Assembly: GCA_963669295.1 (NCBI GenBank)
Contig: OY769938.1
Span: 5,831,559 to 5,895,558 of the forward strand
Direction of reading: 5' to 3'
From: G963669295 sp963669295
GTDB lineage: Bacteria > Bacteroidota > Bacteroidia > Flavobacteriales_D > CALLUQ01
Length of the DNA stretch: 64,000 bases
The position numbers were made by a program, and so were the translations under genes. The notes beneath the pieces are model-generated. The model did not search any database. It was not told the DNA's origin and worked only from the letters and a program-made list of their open reading frames with translations. Numbering within the stretch: position 1 is the first letter of the stretch; each line of letters begins with the position of its first letter. Positions 44,288 through 53,995 of the stretch are shown here, piece after piece.

Positions 44288-45517
44288 ATGTTGTTCACCA
44301 AAATAGCTATACGTGCCACTACATTGACTCTATTGATCATGATAGGACTAATCGGGTGCCAACCCGGTATGGTAAAACTCTTTCAAAGCGGCAGCGTAAA
44401 ACAAAAACATTTCAAAACTGCTGTTCCGTTTCAATACCGCTCTACCTTAATGATGGTAGAAGTAAAACTGAATGGCTCGAACGAAACCTATCAATTTCTC
44501 TTTGATACCGGAGCACCTACCGTTATTTCTAAAACACTGGTAGAAAAATTAGGGTTGACATCAGTAGGCCAAATTAAGGTAAGCGACTCGCAGCAAAACA
44601 AACAACAATCGCAAAATGTAATGCTGAAAAGCATACAAGTGGGCAACATCGAATTCAACGATATACTGGCAGTGGCATTGGATATGGAAGCAACTGTTGA
44701 AGTAGGCTGCCTGGGCATGGATGGAATCATTGGCGGTAACCTCATGCGGCAAGCGATTTGGGAAATTGATTACGAACAACAACAACTGGTAATGACCAGC
44801 AGTCTCGATTCGCTCAACATGGCTGTTGCACACCTTACCCTTCCATTTCAGGCCAAATTAACTGGCACACCGGTACTTCCATGCACCATAGGCGATAAGC
44901 CGGTAAACATTACCTTCGACACCGGCAAAAGCAGTGAACACATTTCTTTGGCGTCAAAAAACTTCCGCTACATTGCCAAAGATACCACCATACAAGGGTT
45001 TGGCAAGGGCAGTACCGGCATGTTCGGAAGTAGTGAAGACACCCTTTACACCAGCAAAATTAGTCAATTTAAAACAGGCGATTTGTTGCTACCACACACC
45101 GTCGTTACCTCCAATAAAGTATCCAGCTCATTATTGGGCAATGGTTTTTTGCGCGAATACTGTACCCAGGTAGTAATGGATTGGAATACCCACCAGCTAT
45201 TCCTCTTTCCACGCACTACTCCATCAACACAAAACCATTTTAAGTCGTATGGTTTTGGGCCTGCTTACGATGGTGAAAAACTGTATGTGGCCAACATCTA
45301 TGAAAACTCACCCGCAGCCAGAGCCAACATTGCATTGGGCGATCAAATCCTGGCAGTAAATGAAATCGACTACAGCAACATTACACTTGATCAATACTGC
45401 GAATTGATGTTGAATAAAGACAGTATGTTTAATGGCCAACCCCTGGAAATAAAAGTGTTGAAAGCAGATGGACCAATGGTCACCAGGGTAGAAAAAGCAG
45501 ACCTTTTTAAACAGTAA
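44288..45517 (+). CDS. Lipoprotein with two retropepsin-like domains and a PDZ domain
   Basis: 409 aa. Lipobox LIGC at about 21-24. Two D-T-G motifs in the retropepsin pattern: FDTGAP with D73 and FDTGKS with D211, each followed by the expected helix-turn region. The C-terminal 90 residues are a PDZ domain (LYVANIYENSPAARANIALGDQILAVNE, quoted in part as YENSPAARANIALGDQILAVN). Single-domain retropepsins act as dimers; two domains in one chain resemble pepsin-like architecture. The second motif has K where the first has A, so it may be weaker. Operon with the phosphoesterase-like gene, 2 nt downstream. Confidence 0.82.
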   Translation: MLFTKIAIRATTLTLLIMIGLIGCQPGMVKLFQSGSVKQKHFKTAVPFQYRSTLMMVEVKLNGSNETYQFLFDTGAPTVISKTLVEKLGLTSVGQIKVSDSQQNKQQSQNVMLKSIQVGNIEFNDILAVALDMEATVEVGCLGMDGIIGGNLMRQAIWEIDYEQQQLVMTSSLDSLNMAVAHLTLPFQAKLTGTPVLPCTIGDKPVNITFDTGKSSEHISLASKNFRYIAKDTTIQGFGKGSTGMFGSSEDTLYTSKISQFKTGDLLLPHTVVTSNKVSSSLLGNGFLREYCTQVVMDWNTHQLFLFPRTTPSTQNHFKSYGFGPAYDGEKLYVANIYENSPAARANIALGDQILAVNEIDYSNITLDQYCELMLNKDSMFNGQPLEIKVLKADGPMVTRVEKADLFKQ

Positions 45518-45519
45518 AA

Positions 45520-46401
45520 GTGAGGTGGAGTTTAGCAATGATGATGTTGGTGCTTGTGGCATGCAAGGTACAGCACCCCATTTCAAATGCCAACAAAACG
45601 GTAAAACATTACCTGTTTATTGGACACTGCTATAGCTATCAGGATCCTAACAACAAACTCGATCCACGCATTGAACAACTCAACCTTCAACAATATGACC
45701 AATGCTGGTGGGGTGGCGATTTGTTGTTTTACGGCATCAAAGGAAAACGCTCCCTGAACTACCTCAACAAAACCATTGATTTGAAAAACAGCAATACCCA
45801 TTGGGCGTTGGGCAACCACGATACGCTGGGCAACAATGTGCACTTATTGGAAAAATACACCCTGCAAAAATCGTACTATGTACAGCAGGAAGATGGCCTT
45901 ACCCTTATGGTGCTGAACAACAACATTGCCAACGACAATTGTAAAGAGCGTAATGCGCAGTACCGGCTGTTTCAACAGGTATGCGACACCTTACAATCGA
46001 AGTACTTTGTATTGCTAACCCACCAACTTATTTGGGGAAAAACAGAACCAAATATGCCTACCGCAAAGTATGATAACGGAGCAGGTTACCGTTGGAAAGC
46101 CTCGTGCAGCGACCCGTTTCATTTTGAAGCGGCAATGTACCCTTACCTCATTGAGCTGCAACAAAAAGGCACCCAGGTGTATGTAATAAGTGGCGATGCG
46201 GGGCAGTTGAATAAAGAAGGCCTTGCCTATACCACTGCCGATGGCGTTACCTTTCTTGCTACAGGCATCAACCACACGGCTGAGGTAGCATTTGGACGTA
46301 CCGGAAAATCGCCCGACAGAGCCTTGTTGTTTGAGCACGACCTCACCACGCAACAATTGCATTGGCGATTCGACATGCTCGATAGCTTACCGAAAAAGTA
46401 A
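45520..46401 (+). CDS. Metallophosphoesterase-fold lipoprotein with incomplete active site
   Basis: 293 aa with GTG start 2 nt after the upstream stop. Signal MRWSLAMMMLVLVAC. The calcineurin-like order is visible: WWGGDLLFYG, LGNHDTLG (the N-H-D motif is intact) and LLTHQLIWG. However the first D-x-H motif is replaced by IGHCYSY and the terminal G-H-x-H by SGDAGQ. Two metal ligands are therefore missing or shifted, so catalysis is doubtful or altered. It is co-transcribed with the protease/PDZ lipoprotein and both are lipid-anchored, so they may act together. Confidence 0.75.
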   Translation: MRWSLAMMMLVLVACKVQHPISNANKTVKHYLFIGHCYSYQDPNNKLDPRIEQLNLQQYDQCWWGGDLLFYGIKGKRSLNYLNKTIDLKNSNTHWALGNHDTLGNNVHLLEKYTLQKSYYVQQEDGLTLMVLNNNIANDNCKERNAQYRLFQQVCDTLQSKYFVLLTHQLIWGKTEPNMPTAKYDNGAGYRWKASCSDPFHFEAAMYPYLIELQQKGTQVYVISGDAGQLNKEGLAYTTADGVTFLATGINHTAEVAFGRTGKSPDRALLFEHDLTTQQLHWRFDMLDSLPKK

Positions 46402-46427
46402 AGGCCCTGCACTCTGGTGCAGGGCCT
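46402..46427 (-). terminator. Hairpin between convergent genes
   Basis: AGGCCCTGCAC / GTGCAGGGCCT with a four-base loop, an 11-pair stem, directly after the phosphoesterase stop. The minus-strand side is followed by TTACTTTTTC and the plus side is not T-rich, so it may serve the convergent gene ending at 46464. Confidence 0.6.
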
Positions 46428-46463
46428 ATGCATCAAAAATGCTCAATGCTTTTCAATAACATG

Positions 46464-49088
46464 TTACTGCTTGGCTATCTTTTCTACATATACGGTATCA
46501 TTAACGTAGGTTTTCACCAGGTAAATGCCATCGGGATAATTGGCAATATTGAGGTGCAACTGCGAAACAGTAATGCCTGCGCGTTCCCACACTCGTTTAC
46601 CCATAAGGTCATATACTTCTACCACATACCCACCTTCAGGAACAACTTCTAGGGTAAGGGTAAAATGTCCATTATTGGGATTGGGGCGAAGATTCACTGA
46701 TACTTCCTCTTCGTTGAGCATGTCGGCATCACGAACATTCACCTCAGCAGTGGTGCCATGCCATCCAATGCTGTTTACGCTTCCACTTCTGAAAGATGTA
46801 ATGTTTTCCTCTAACATCTCAAAACCAACAATCCAATTGTTGTAGGTGAGATCGGGATACTCCGTCAATACTCTATTGTACTGTGTTCCAGCATTGTCAT
46901 CTTCCTCACTAATCAAGCTTAAATTATCGAGGTCAATAAAGTCGAAGTAGTATTTTTTATTGTTCATGTTCCGAACATACACCCGTTCATTCAACCCTCC
47001 ATAGCTATAGTCAAATGAGAAAAAACTATCGTAAACATCATCTTGAGGAGGTGTGGATGCAGAAGGAGCTACATCGCAAGGAGCAACAATTGGGCTATGC
47101 GCTGCCGTATGATAATTCCTGGTGCGGTTTCGCACCACACCCAAGGCCCTCTTTTTATCACCCGACCTTAAACAAAACAGTTCTCCATGTTTATCATCTC
47201 TCGTCTCAGTCACATCATCGGTATTGTTCTGAGAGGTCCAATTGCCCCCATCAAAATCGATTCCATCCATGAAATTTGATATGTTTTTCATTTCGTAATA
47301 CCGCGCTGCATTGGCATTTTTCCCACGGTTCCAAAGGCTTACGCCACATACTCCTGTAAAAGGCAGTACCCTTAAATTGGTTTCCCATATAGTGGCCTGG
47401 CAAACTTCAATATCACCTCCTGTTGACGGTGCTCCATCTGTTTCGCTAATGAATAACGGTTTGTCATGCAAATCGAAATACTCTCCAATGCCTGCTCCAG
47501 TACCCGGGCGGTTCATTCCCTTGTAAAACTCTGAAAATCGGTCTACCTCGTTTTTATAGAAATTCCGCGTATTGATATCAAAATTACTTATGTCCCATGT
47601 TCCATCAGTTGAAGCAGGAGTCTCAGCATAATTGGTAGTTAAAATATGATTGGTATGCTTGAGATCATCTTTAATATAATTGGCCATGTATTCATTCCAA
47701 TCGGCTACATCACCCGGAACACTTGAGTTATTCACATAGCTATTGCTGGTAGTGCTCACCTGTCCAAACAAATCCATTTCGTTCATCAATTCAAGCCCCA
47801 TGATGCTGGTAGAGTATCCCCAGCGGGCAATGATGTATCGAATCTTTTGCTTGTAATACTTCCTGGCATCAGTATCGGTTAAAAAATCTTCTGGTGGCCC
47901 CAGGTTAAACTCTGTTTTATACGCATATTCATTGGGCTTTACCTGATCCGACCAATCCCACCAATGATTGTTGTAAACATCACTTGGGTTGGCGAAGTTG
48001 GCCTGATGCCAACAAAAATCGAGCAATACATACATCTCATTGTCTTCCAACAACTCAAAAATTTGATCCATTTCATAAGCAATGTGCAACCGATCGTGGT
48101 AATTGCCAATGTTTTCAAACTCGATGTCCATACTATGCGGATGCATAAACGACCGTATGTACTTTAATCCAGCATTGTTCAATGCTGTGATTTCTTCTTT
48201 AAACTCTTTGTATGCCTTAGGTGCTGCAACCTCTGAACCATAAACCGAGTTATTGTAACCATCGTTTGTCATGTTTTGACAAATCGGATAAATGGTTTCT
48301 CCACCAAGAGTTAAATACCGTTTATTGCTACCCACCTTCACAAACCCTTTATTGGTAGGGCTGGAGTGTACCTGAAAGTAAAAAGATGGAGAAGTATAAG
48401 TTTCGCTGGGTAATATGATTTCTACCTTACAGCGCCACACGTCTACCACTGGTGGAGCAAACCTTATTCGAAAGGGGTAATCATTGGTTTGGTTAATGGT
48501 CCAGGAACCTTGTCCTGTTGTAGTATTATCAGGATCACGGGTATACGACTCGTAATAAAACCCATGGATCTTTTGTTCATCAACATAGGCCTGTCCGTCT
48601 TCACGATCGAAGGTTGCCACTACTTTTATTTCCCAATCCAAAAATGGATTAATTGCTCCTGGTGTGGTTTCATCATCAATGAAATCATCAATGGCATCCT
48701 GTATGGTGGAAGGAAGCTTGACTCCAAACTCTAATTTTTCATACTGTTCTATGTCGTTGTGGAGGTCTGGGTAGTTCATCAATGCCACTTCAAAAGGGGC
48801 TGCTTCAATTTCAGCCACAAACTCTCCCGTGGTAAAGTCACCCGCAAAAAATTCATTGGGTGCATCCGGGTCAATGATAATACTTTGGGTGGCTTTCACC
48901 TCCTTGACCTCAGCAACATCTGTTTGGTAAGGACTTTCATCAAAAACCAAACAGGGGCCATAAATTTGATCTTCTGCATCAAGGTGCCAGGGATAAATGA
49001 CAGAGTTCTGGCATTCAAACACATTCACTTGTGCTATCCCTACAATTGAACTGACCAACAACAGACCTGTTAAGCTAATTGTTTTCAT
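46464..49088 (-). CDS. Secreted GH5-like glycoside hydrolase with T9SS domain
   Basis: 874 aa. Signal peptide (ends GIAQ). An N-terminal beta-sandwich region (about 20-260) is followed by a TIM-barrel-like part (about 270-640) with LLDFCWHQ, the acid/base motif LELMNEMD (E437) and the nucleophile motif LFISETDG (E549), as in clan GH-A, near GH5. Exact family is not certain. The protein ends with a T9SS type A domain (RPNPNNGHFTL ... YVEKIAKQ). It should be secreted and act on a polysaccharide. It is followed by a gap of 20 bp to the surface fibre gene on the same strand. Confidence 0.82.
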   Translation of the reverse strand: MKTISLTGLLLVSSIVGIAQVNVFECQNSVIYPWHLDAEDQIYGPCLVFDESPYQTDVAEVKEVKATQSIIIDPDAPNEFFAGDFTTGEFVAEIEAAPFEVALMNYPDLHNDIEQYEKLEFGVKLPSTIQDAIDDFIDDETTPGAINPFLDWEIKVVATFDREDGQAYVDEQKIHGFYYESYTRDPDNTTTGQGSWTINQTNDYPFRIRFAPPVVDVWRCKVEIILPSETYTSPSFYFQVHSSPTNKGFVKVGSNKRYLTLGGETIYPICQNMTNDGYNNSVYGSEVAAPKAYKEFKEEITALNNAGLKYIRSFMHPHSMDIEFENIGNYHDRLHIAYEMDQIFELLEDNEMYVLLDFCWHQANFANPSDVYNNHWWDWSDQVKPNEYAYKTEFNLGPPEDFLTDTDARKYYKQKIRYIIARWGYSTSIMGLELMNEMDLFGQVSTTSNSYVNNSSVPGDVADWNEYMANYIKDDLKHTNHILTTNYAETPASTDGTWDISNFDINTRNFYKNEVDRFSEFYKGMNRPGTGAGIGEYFDLHDKPLFISETDGAPSTGGDIEVCQATIWETNLRVLPFTGVCGVSLWNRGKNANAARYYEMKNISNFMDGIDFDGGNWTSQNNTDDVTETRDDKHGELFCLRSGDKKRALGVVRNRTRNYHTAAHSPIVAPCDVAPSASTPPQDDVYDSFFSFDYSYGGLNERVYVRNMNNKKYYFDFIDLDNLSLISEEDDNAGTQYNRVLTEYPDLTYNNWIVGFEMLEENITSFRSGSVNSIGWHGTTAEVNVRDADMLNEEEVSVNLRPNPNNGHFTLTLEVVPEGGYVVEVYDLMGKRVWERAGITVSQLHLNIANYPDGIYLVKTYVNDTVYVEKIAKQ

Positions 49089-49108
49089 GATCTTATTGTT
49101 TTAGCGTT

Positions 49109-50230
49109 CTACTTTTCTTTTAACTCATTGACCTCGTTTTGTAACTCTTGAATCATTTTGTTTTGGTCAAGAATATAAAGGGTCAACTCTTCAATTTTCC
49201 TTAGTAAAGTTGCATCCATCTTTGCCAGATCAACGCCGTGCTCTTCTACCTCTTTGGCACTGGGAACATTAGGAAGGTGTCCGTTCGAGGCAATGTACTG
49301 GTCTACTTCTTCCAGAGATTGTAATGCATAATCATCTTCAAAAACATCATCTGCCCAATCGTTGGCCGATGCCAAATCCACCTTTACTTTTTCGGTACGA
49401 ATGCCCTCGGTAACAAACAATTTGTAATCACTGCAATCGGTGCAATTGGAAAAATTCGAGCTGGTACCAATCACCACTTCACCACCGGCTCTTATTTCCA
49501 TTGCTCTGTTGGCCAGTAAATTGTTGTCGCTAATATTGGTTTGGCCGCTACCGCCAGTTGTTGGTACAGGAATAAAGCTGATGTCGCCATGTATCGTTCC
49601 ATAAATTACAGCCCCGCCATTGTTTGCTGCATCGCCATAGGTGTTCCATCCGGTTCCACTGCGCGCTGCGTTAAATCCTAAGTAAGAGGTACCATACTCC
49701 AAATCACTATCGTAAGCACTTCCTACAGCCAGCTTCTTGTGTGCATCACCCACTTGTAGTGCATCTTCAGGGCTGGCTGTTCCTATCCCTACTTTTCCAT
49801 CCGGTTTAACACGAACTATTTCTCCTAATGTTCCTGCCGACAATACAATATCATCTTCCGACCTGTTGGTAATTCTCACCTCATCCAAACCATTGTAACC
49901 CACATACGCTCCAACGGCACCGGTAGCACCAGTATTCGCATTAGTAAAATGAATAATGCTACCAGCAGTACTGTTCTCATGCAAATGCAAAATTTGATCA
50001 GGCGCGGCTGTCCCCAACCCCAATCTACTCGCGGTAGTCAAGTGCATTTCCGCTGTGTTGGCCCTTATAATCATCGGTTCATTGTTGGTGGTTCCAATAA
50101 AATCTCCCAAAGAGGCCGCATTCCCATCATTGTCCCAATCAAACTGTGCTACCGACTCCTGGTTCATCGTTAATATTCCTGCCATGGTAAATAATCCAAT
50201 GGCCAATACATGCTTTCTTTTCTTGTTCAT
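49109..50230 (-). CDS. Surface fibre-like protein with C-terminal coiled coil
   Basis: 373 aa. Signal peptide (MNKKRKHVLAIGLFTMAGIL, ends SVAQ). The middle is glycine- and asparagine-rich with repeated short motifs (RLGLGTAAPDQ, KVGIGTASPEDALQV, VVIGTSSNF), as in tail-fibre or adhesin-like proteins of Bacteroidota. The C terminus (DATLLRKIEELTLYILDQNK and MIQELQNEVNELKEK) is a trimeric-type coiled coil. There is no T9SS domain and no protease. The start lies 20 bp upstream of the GH5-like gene on the same strand; the two could be co-transcribed. Confidence 0.78.
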   Translation of the reverse strand: MNKKRKHVLAIGLFTMAGILTMNQESVAQFDWDNDGNAASLGDFIGTTNNEPMIIRANTAEMHLTTASRLGLGTAAPDQILHLHENSTAGSIIHFTNANTGATGAVGAYVGYNGLDEVRITNRSEDDIVLSAGTLGEIVRVKPDGKVGIGTASPEDALQVGDAHKKLAVGSAYDSDLEYGTSYLGFNAARSGTGWNTYGDAANNGGAVIYGTIHGDISFIPVPTTGGSGQTNISDNNLLANRAMEIRAGGEVVIGTSSNFSNCTDCSDYKLFVTEGIRTEKVKVDLASANDWADDVFEDDYALQSLEEVDQYIASNGHLPNVPSAKEVEEHGVDLAKMDATLLRKIEELTLYILDQNKMIQELQNEVNELKEK

Positions 50231-50318
50231 AACAATACGTTTTTAGTTGAGTTAGTAAAAGATTATTTATTAAATACGAAACATAAAGGTCAATGCCATG
50301 TATAATCTGCCAAAAATA

Positions 50319-50349
50319 AAGGCCCTGTACTAGCATAGTACAAGGCCTT
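50319..50349 (-). terminator. Terminator of the stand-alone LytTR gene
   Basis: A long stem AAGGCC-ct-GTACTA / TAGTAC-aa-GGCCTT with a 3-base loop; on the minus strand it runs into TTTATTTTTG. It lies about 170 bp beyond the stop of the LytTR gene at 50522 and before the gene at 50230. Confidence 0.7.
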
Positions 50350-50521
50350 CGTGTTCATCCCTTAAGAACACGTTGCATAACTACTCTATGCTATTTCTAA
50401 CTAATGTTTCATCGCGCTAGCGTGATTTAAAAGTACATGGATTAAAACGAAGTATTCTTCCTAATTCGTAGATGTTGTGGGCTAACCAATAAGCGCCAGC
50501 ACTTTTCTAGTAGGCGTATAC

Positions 50522-50854
50522 TTATCTATCAAATAGTTGCATCAACCGAGCATGCTCTTGCTCTGAAACTTTAAAACTATCATCTCCCAGATAAACCTTA
50601 CGGTCGCGAAAATGATATTCACTCAGGCAATTGATGTTGATAATGTATTGCTCCAACTCTAAAAAAAAAGGCAATTTCATTTGGGTGGCAATCGACTCGA
50701 AAGAAATTTCGGCATAATACAGCACTCTTTTGAGGTGGCAAATACTCACGCCTTCCTCTTCTTTTCTACACCATACAATCTCTTTAAATCGTATCACATC
50801 GATTCCTTTTGTGTGGTGCACAACAAGTCCGCTATTCGTTGATTGGGGCAGCAT
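50522..50854 (-). CDS. Stand-alone LytTR DNA-binding domain protein
   Basis: 110 aa, only a LytTR-like domain: IVWCRKEEEGVSICHLKRVLYYAE then ISFESIATQMKLPFFLE, LEQYIININCLSEYHFRDRKVYLGD, quoted in parts. No receiver domain is present. It diverges clearly from the LytTR halves of the two response regulators. A short LytTR protein may compete for operators or act as a constitutive regulator. The 126-bp gap to the first response regulator and the terminator after it suggest a separate transcript. The 291 bp between 50231 and 50521 hold only this terminator and a small palindrome (50411-50426). Confidence 0.78.
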   Translation of the reverse strand: MLPQSTNSGLVVHHTKGIDVIRFKEIVWCRKEEEGVSICHLKRVLYYAEISFESIATQMKLPFFLELEQYIININCLSEYHFRDRKVYLGDDSFKVSEQEHARLMQLFDR

Positions 50855-50980
50855 GTGTAAGTAGTATCAACACATTTTTCTTGTGTGTTAATGGATTGCT
50901 GCGGCAAGATATGGATTCAATACACGGCTATGACAGCCAATTCGTAACCGTTTGCAATTAGTTAATAATCGTAGAACATG

Positions 50981-51724
50981 TTAAATCTGTTGAATCACTT
51001 TCATCAAACTATCTTTTCTGCGAAACGCTACAGGCACTATATGATCGTTTTTTAAAATGATAAAGCCCCCATCTCTCTTTTCAAACCGTTCCAGATGATT
51101 GATGTTAATGAGATGTGATTGGTGGGAACGAAAAAAGTGATCGTCGCCCAACAACTCTTCATATTCCTTTAAGATACCAGAAACTATCAAGCGTTTTCCG
51201 TCCACAAAGTAAAAGTTGGTGTAATTCCCCTCTGCTTCGCACCGCACCACATCATTTACTTTTACTACATGCATTGCCTCCGCTGTTTTCAACACAATTT
51301 TCCGTTCTCCTTCAGCTCCATAGTTATTGATAAATACATCTAATTTCCGCTGAAACTCTTCGGCTTGCAATATCGTTTCTACATGTTGCACGGCATACAC
51401 CAACTCATCAATATTCACTGGTTTTAAAAGGTAATCCAGGGCCGAAAACCGAAAAGCCTTGATGGCATATTCTTCATATGCGGTAATGAAAATCAACTTA
51501 AAATTGATCTTACTCAAACGATCCAACAAATCAAACCCTGTTCCATCTTTCATCTTTATATCCAGCAAAACAACATCTGGTTGATGTTGCTCAATGGCTT
51601 CACAACCAGCGGCTACACCATCAGCCACCCCTACCACTTCTGCCCCTTTGCAGTATTGTGTAATTATTCCTTCGATGGTTTTCCGAGCCCCTTGCTCATC
51701 GTCAATAACAACTACTTTTAACAT
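50981..51724 (-). CDS. LytTR response regulator, copy 1
   Basis: 247 aa. Receiver domain (about 1-120) with phospho-acceptor D55 in VVLLDIKMKDG and the usual D8-D9 and K102-type residues. LytTR DNA-binding domain in the C-terminal 105 residues (RCEAEGNYTNFYFVDGKR, SHQSHLININHLERFEKRDGG). Located 12 bp downstream of the sensor kinase stop, a standard pair. It is very similar to the regulator at 57101-57847 through its whole length, so the pairs arose by duplication. Confidence 0.92.
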   Translation of the reverse strand: MLKVVVIDDEQGARKTIEGIITQYCKGAEVVGVADGVAAGCEAIEQHQPDVVLLDIKMKDGTGFDLLDRLSKINFKLIFITAYEEYAIKAFRFSALDYLLKPVNIDELVYAVQHVETILQAEEFQRKLDVFINNYGAEGERKIVLKTAEAMHVVKVNDVVRCEAEGNYTNFYFVDGKRLIVSGILKEYEELLGDDHFFRSHQSHLININHLERFEKRDGGFIILKNDHIVPVAFRRKDSLMKVIQQI

Positions 51725-51736
51725 GGCACTGTTGAT

Positions 51737-53812
51737 TTAGGTATAACTTATTGGAAAAACGAAAGTAACTTTTGTATTAAACTCTGAAGAATCATCTACT
51801 AAATCTACTACTTTAAAGGCGATGCCTCCTCCATTTTTCTTTTTCATTAATTCCACTCGTTCGCTGGTAATGGTGGTAGCCAACGAACGGTATTGATGGG
51901 TGGTACTTTTCTGCGCATGAAGCCCTACTCCATTGTCCAGAATTTCCATGATCAACTGTTTGCCATCTTGCCAAAACTTTACATGGATTTTTCCTACTCC
52001 TTCCTTGGGCTCAATACCATGTTCAATGGCATTTTCAATAAACGGTTGCGCAAACATTGGGGGAATAACTGCCAGTTCAACATTTAGCGAATCTGCCACC
52101 TCAATAACATAGGTAAACTTGCTGCTGTGTCTTAATTGCTGTAACTCAAGATAAAGATTTAATGTTTGTATCTCCCGATCAAGGGTAATCATCTCTTCGC
52201 GAGTGTTTTCGAGAATCAGGCGCATTAACCGTGCAAAATTACTCAAGTAATTACTGGCATCACGCGCATTGTTGTTTACAATGTAGTTTTGGATGGCAAT
52301 GAGTGAATTAAAAATGAAGTGTGGATTCATTTGGCTACGCAACAACTTTTGCTCTAAAACCACGGTACGCTGTTGAGCCTTAATTTTATTCTGGCGACTA
52401 TAAAACCAGGCCATCAATACCATCATCGTAATCAATAATAATAATCCACCAATAACGTAGTAGTTATTGCTAATTTGCAATGCTTGAATCTCATTTTCCT
52501 TCTCCTGGATGGTAAGGGCGGTAGATTGTTCCTCGAGTTCACGTTGTAATTTTTCATGCTCATACTTCGCCTCCATCTCTGCCATCTTTGCCTTATTATT
52601 TTCAGTGTCCATACTGTCTTTGGCTGCAATGTAGTTGCTTTGATACTCCAGTGCTTTTTGATAATTACCCGACTCTTTATAGGCCTTTGCAAGTACTTGA
52701 TAAACATCGAGAATTTCCCTGGCATTAATCTCAATAGCAATTTGTAAGGCTACTTCATATTGTGCAATGGCTTCAGAAAAACGATGAAGATTTTTAAACG
52801 CATCACCAACCATCACATGACTGTATAACTGGTTAATCTTATATCCACTTTTCTTCGATAGCTCTAACGCTTCCTTACCATACTTGATCACCTCTTCGTA
52901 GTTACCCATCTTGCCACTAACATTTCCTAAATTCACCAAAAAAGTAACAGTTGAGGTAGAAAAGCCAACTTTTTTGGTAAGCTCATACCCTTGTAAATAT
53001 GCTTCGATGGCACGTTCATAATTGTCACTCATAAAGAACAAATTACCCCGGGTAATGATCAACTCAACCTTTACCACATTGTCGTCAAGTTGCTCTGCCA
53101 CTTCCGTTGCCAGATCTAAGTACTCCTCCGACTTATCAAAACGTTTTTCATTGCGATGAATTAAACTGATGTTATTGTACAGTATAGCAAGGAGTCGAAG
53201 CGCATCAATCTGCTCAGCTATTACTACCGCCTCCAGGTAATATTCCATTGCTTCTTCGTACTTGCCCTGGTTGTACAACAACCTACCCAATACATTAGAA
53301 GAATGTACTACTCCTGCACTGTCTTGTAACTCCTTCTTGATAGCTAACGACTGTTCCAGGTAATCTTGTGCTTCTGCTACCTTTCCCCACTTCATATAAG
53401 TTTCGCCCATGTTGTTGTAATTCCGTGCCAGGGCTAAGGAATAATCCATTGCTTTAGCTACCTCTGCCGATGCTTCAAAGTTTTGCAATGCCTCATCAAA
53501 TCTCGATTGACGCAATACAATGACCCCTCGGGTCTTTAACAAATCCATATAGAGGGTATCGTACTCTTGAATGGAAGGTAAAGCCAGGGCCTGGTTGAGA
53601 TAGGCCTCCGATTGTGCAAAGTCTTGAGTGCTGTACAATTCACTTAGCTGCAATAAAATCTTGCCTTGATGCTGCTCGCTGGTAGTTTGTTTCAGTACTT
53701 GTAAAAGACTATCGACCTTAGCTTCATTGAAGCCATACGTAGTATTGCCAATTGTTAGTGCTAATACAAATAGCACCATATTTAACTTGATGGTAATAAA
53801 AGATTGATTCAT
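51737..53812 (-). CDS. TPR sensor histidine kinase (LytS type), copy 1
   Basis: 691 aa. Signal peptide or first helix (about 1-30, ends TYGFN), TPR repeats (about 35-430; NYNNMGETYMKWGKVAEAQ, AQYEVALQIAIEIN), coiled coil, one membrane helix (about 460-485), and a LytS-type kinase with H498 in MNPHFIFNSL, ANFARLMRLIL-type dimerisation helices and an ATPase with PPMFAQPFIENAIEHGI and LDNGVGL. The TPR domain is extracytoplasmic and should detect a protein or peptide ligand. Operon with response regulator 1. Confidence 0.9.
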   Translation of the reverse strand: MNQSFITIKLNMVLFVLALTIGNTTYGFNEAKVDSLLQVLKQTTSEQHQGKILLQLSELYSTQDFAQSEAYLNQALALPSIQEYDTLYMDLLKTRGVIVLRQSRFDEALQNFEASAEVAKAMDYSLALARNYNNMGETYMKWGKVAEAQDYLEQSLAIKKELQDSAGVVHSSNVLGRLLYNQGKYEEAMEYYLEAVVIAEQIDALRLLAILYNNISLIHRNEKRFDKSEEYLDLATEVAEQLDDNVVKVELIITRGNLFFMSDNYERAIEAYLQGYELTKKVGFSTSTVTFLVNLGNVSGKMGNYEEVIKYGKEALELSKKSGYKINQLYSHVMVGDAFKNLHRFSEAIAQYEVALQIAIEINAREILDVYQVLAKAYKESGNYQKALEYQSNYIAAKDSMDTENNKAKMAEMEAKYEHEKLQRELEEQSTALTIQEKENEIQALQISNNYYVIGGLLLLITMMVLMAWFYSRQNKIKAQQRTVVLEQKLLRSQMNPHFIFNSLIAIQNYIVNNNARDASNYLSNFARLMRLILENTREEMITLDREIQTLNLYLELQQLRHSSKFTYVIEVADSLNVELAVIPPMFAQPFIENAIEHGIEPKEGVGKIHVKFWQDGKQLIMEILDNGVGLHAQKSTTHQYRSLATTITSERVELMKKKNGGGIAFKVVDLVDDSSEFNTKVTFVFPISYT

Positions 53813-53936
53813 GTGCGCTGGTTCATACCTTAAAAGATTCTAAATTAAGTAGAATAAAGAGAGTTTTTACCAAAAATTGACAACCGTTTAAATTTTAACA
53901 ACAGATGGTAGTAAAATGGTAATAACCGTAAACATT

Positions 53937-53960
53937 AAGCCCCGGAACATTCCGGGGCTT
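53937..53960 (-). terminator. Hairpin after the adhesin-like gene
   Basis: AAGCCCCGGAA / TTCCGGGGCTT, 11-bp arms with a two-base gap, between the end of the adhesin-like gene region (53996) and the kinase gene start (53812). The minus-strand side is moderately T-rich (TTAATGTTTAC). Confidence 0.65.
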
Positions 53961-53995
53961 AACAAATAACTCAAAATGATCTATATGAAGTGCTT

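Noticed and set aside
50411..50426. Near-perfect 16-bp palindrome (centre GCGCTAGC) after the LytTR gene
   Set aside because: Single copy, no neighbouring promoter or gene start; could be chance, so not reported as an operator.
53905..53921. Direct repeat ATGGTA with 11-bp step, possible LytTR site
   Set aside because: Only two short copies upstream of kinase 1; similar pairs are expected by chance in AT-rich DNA.
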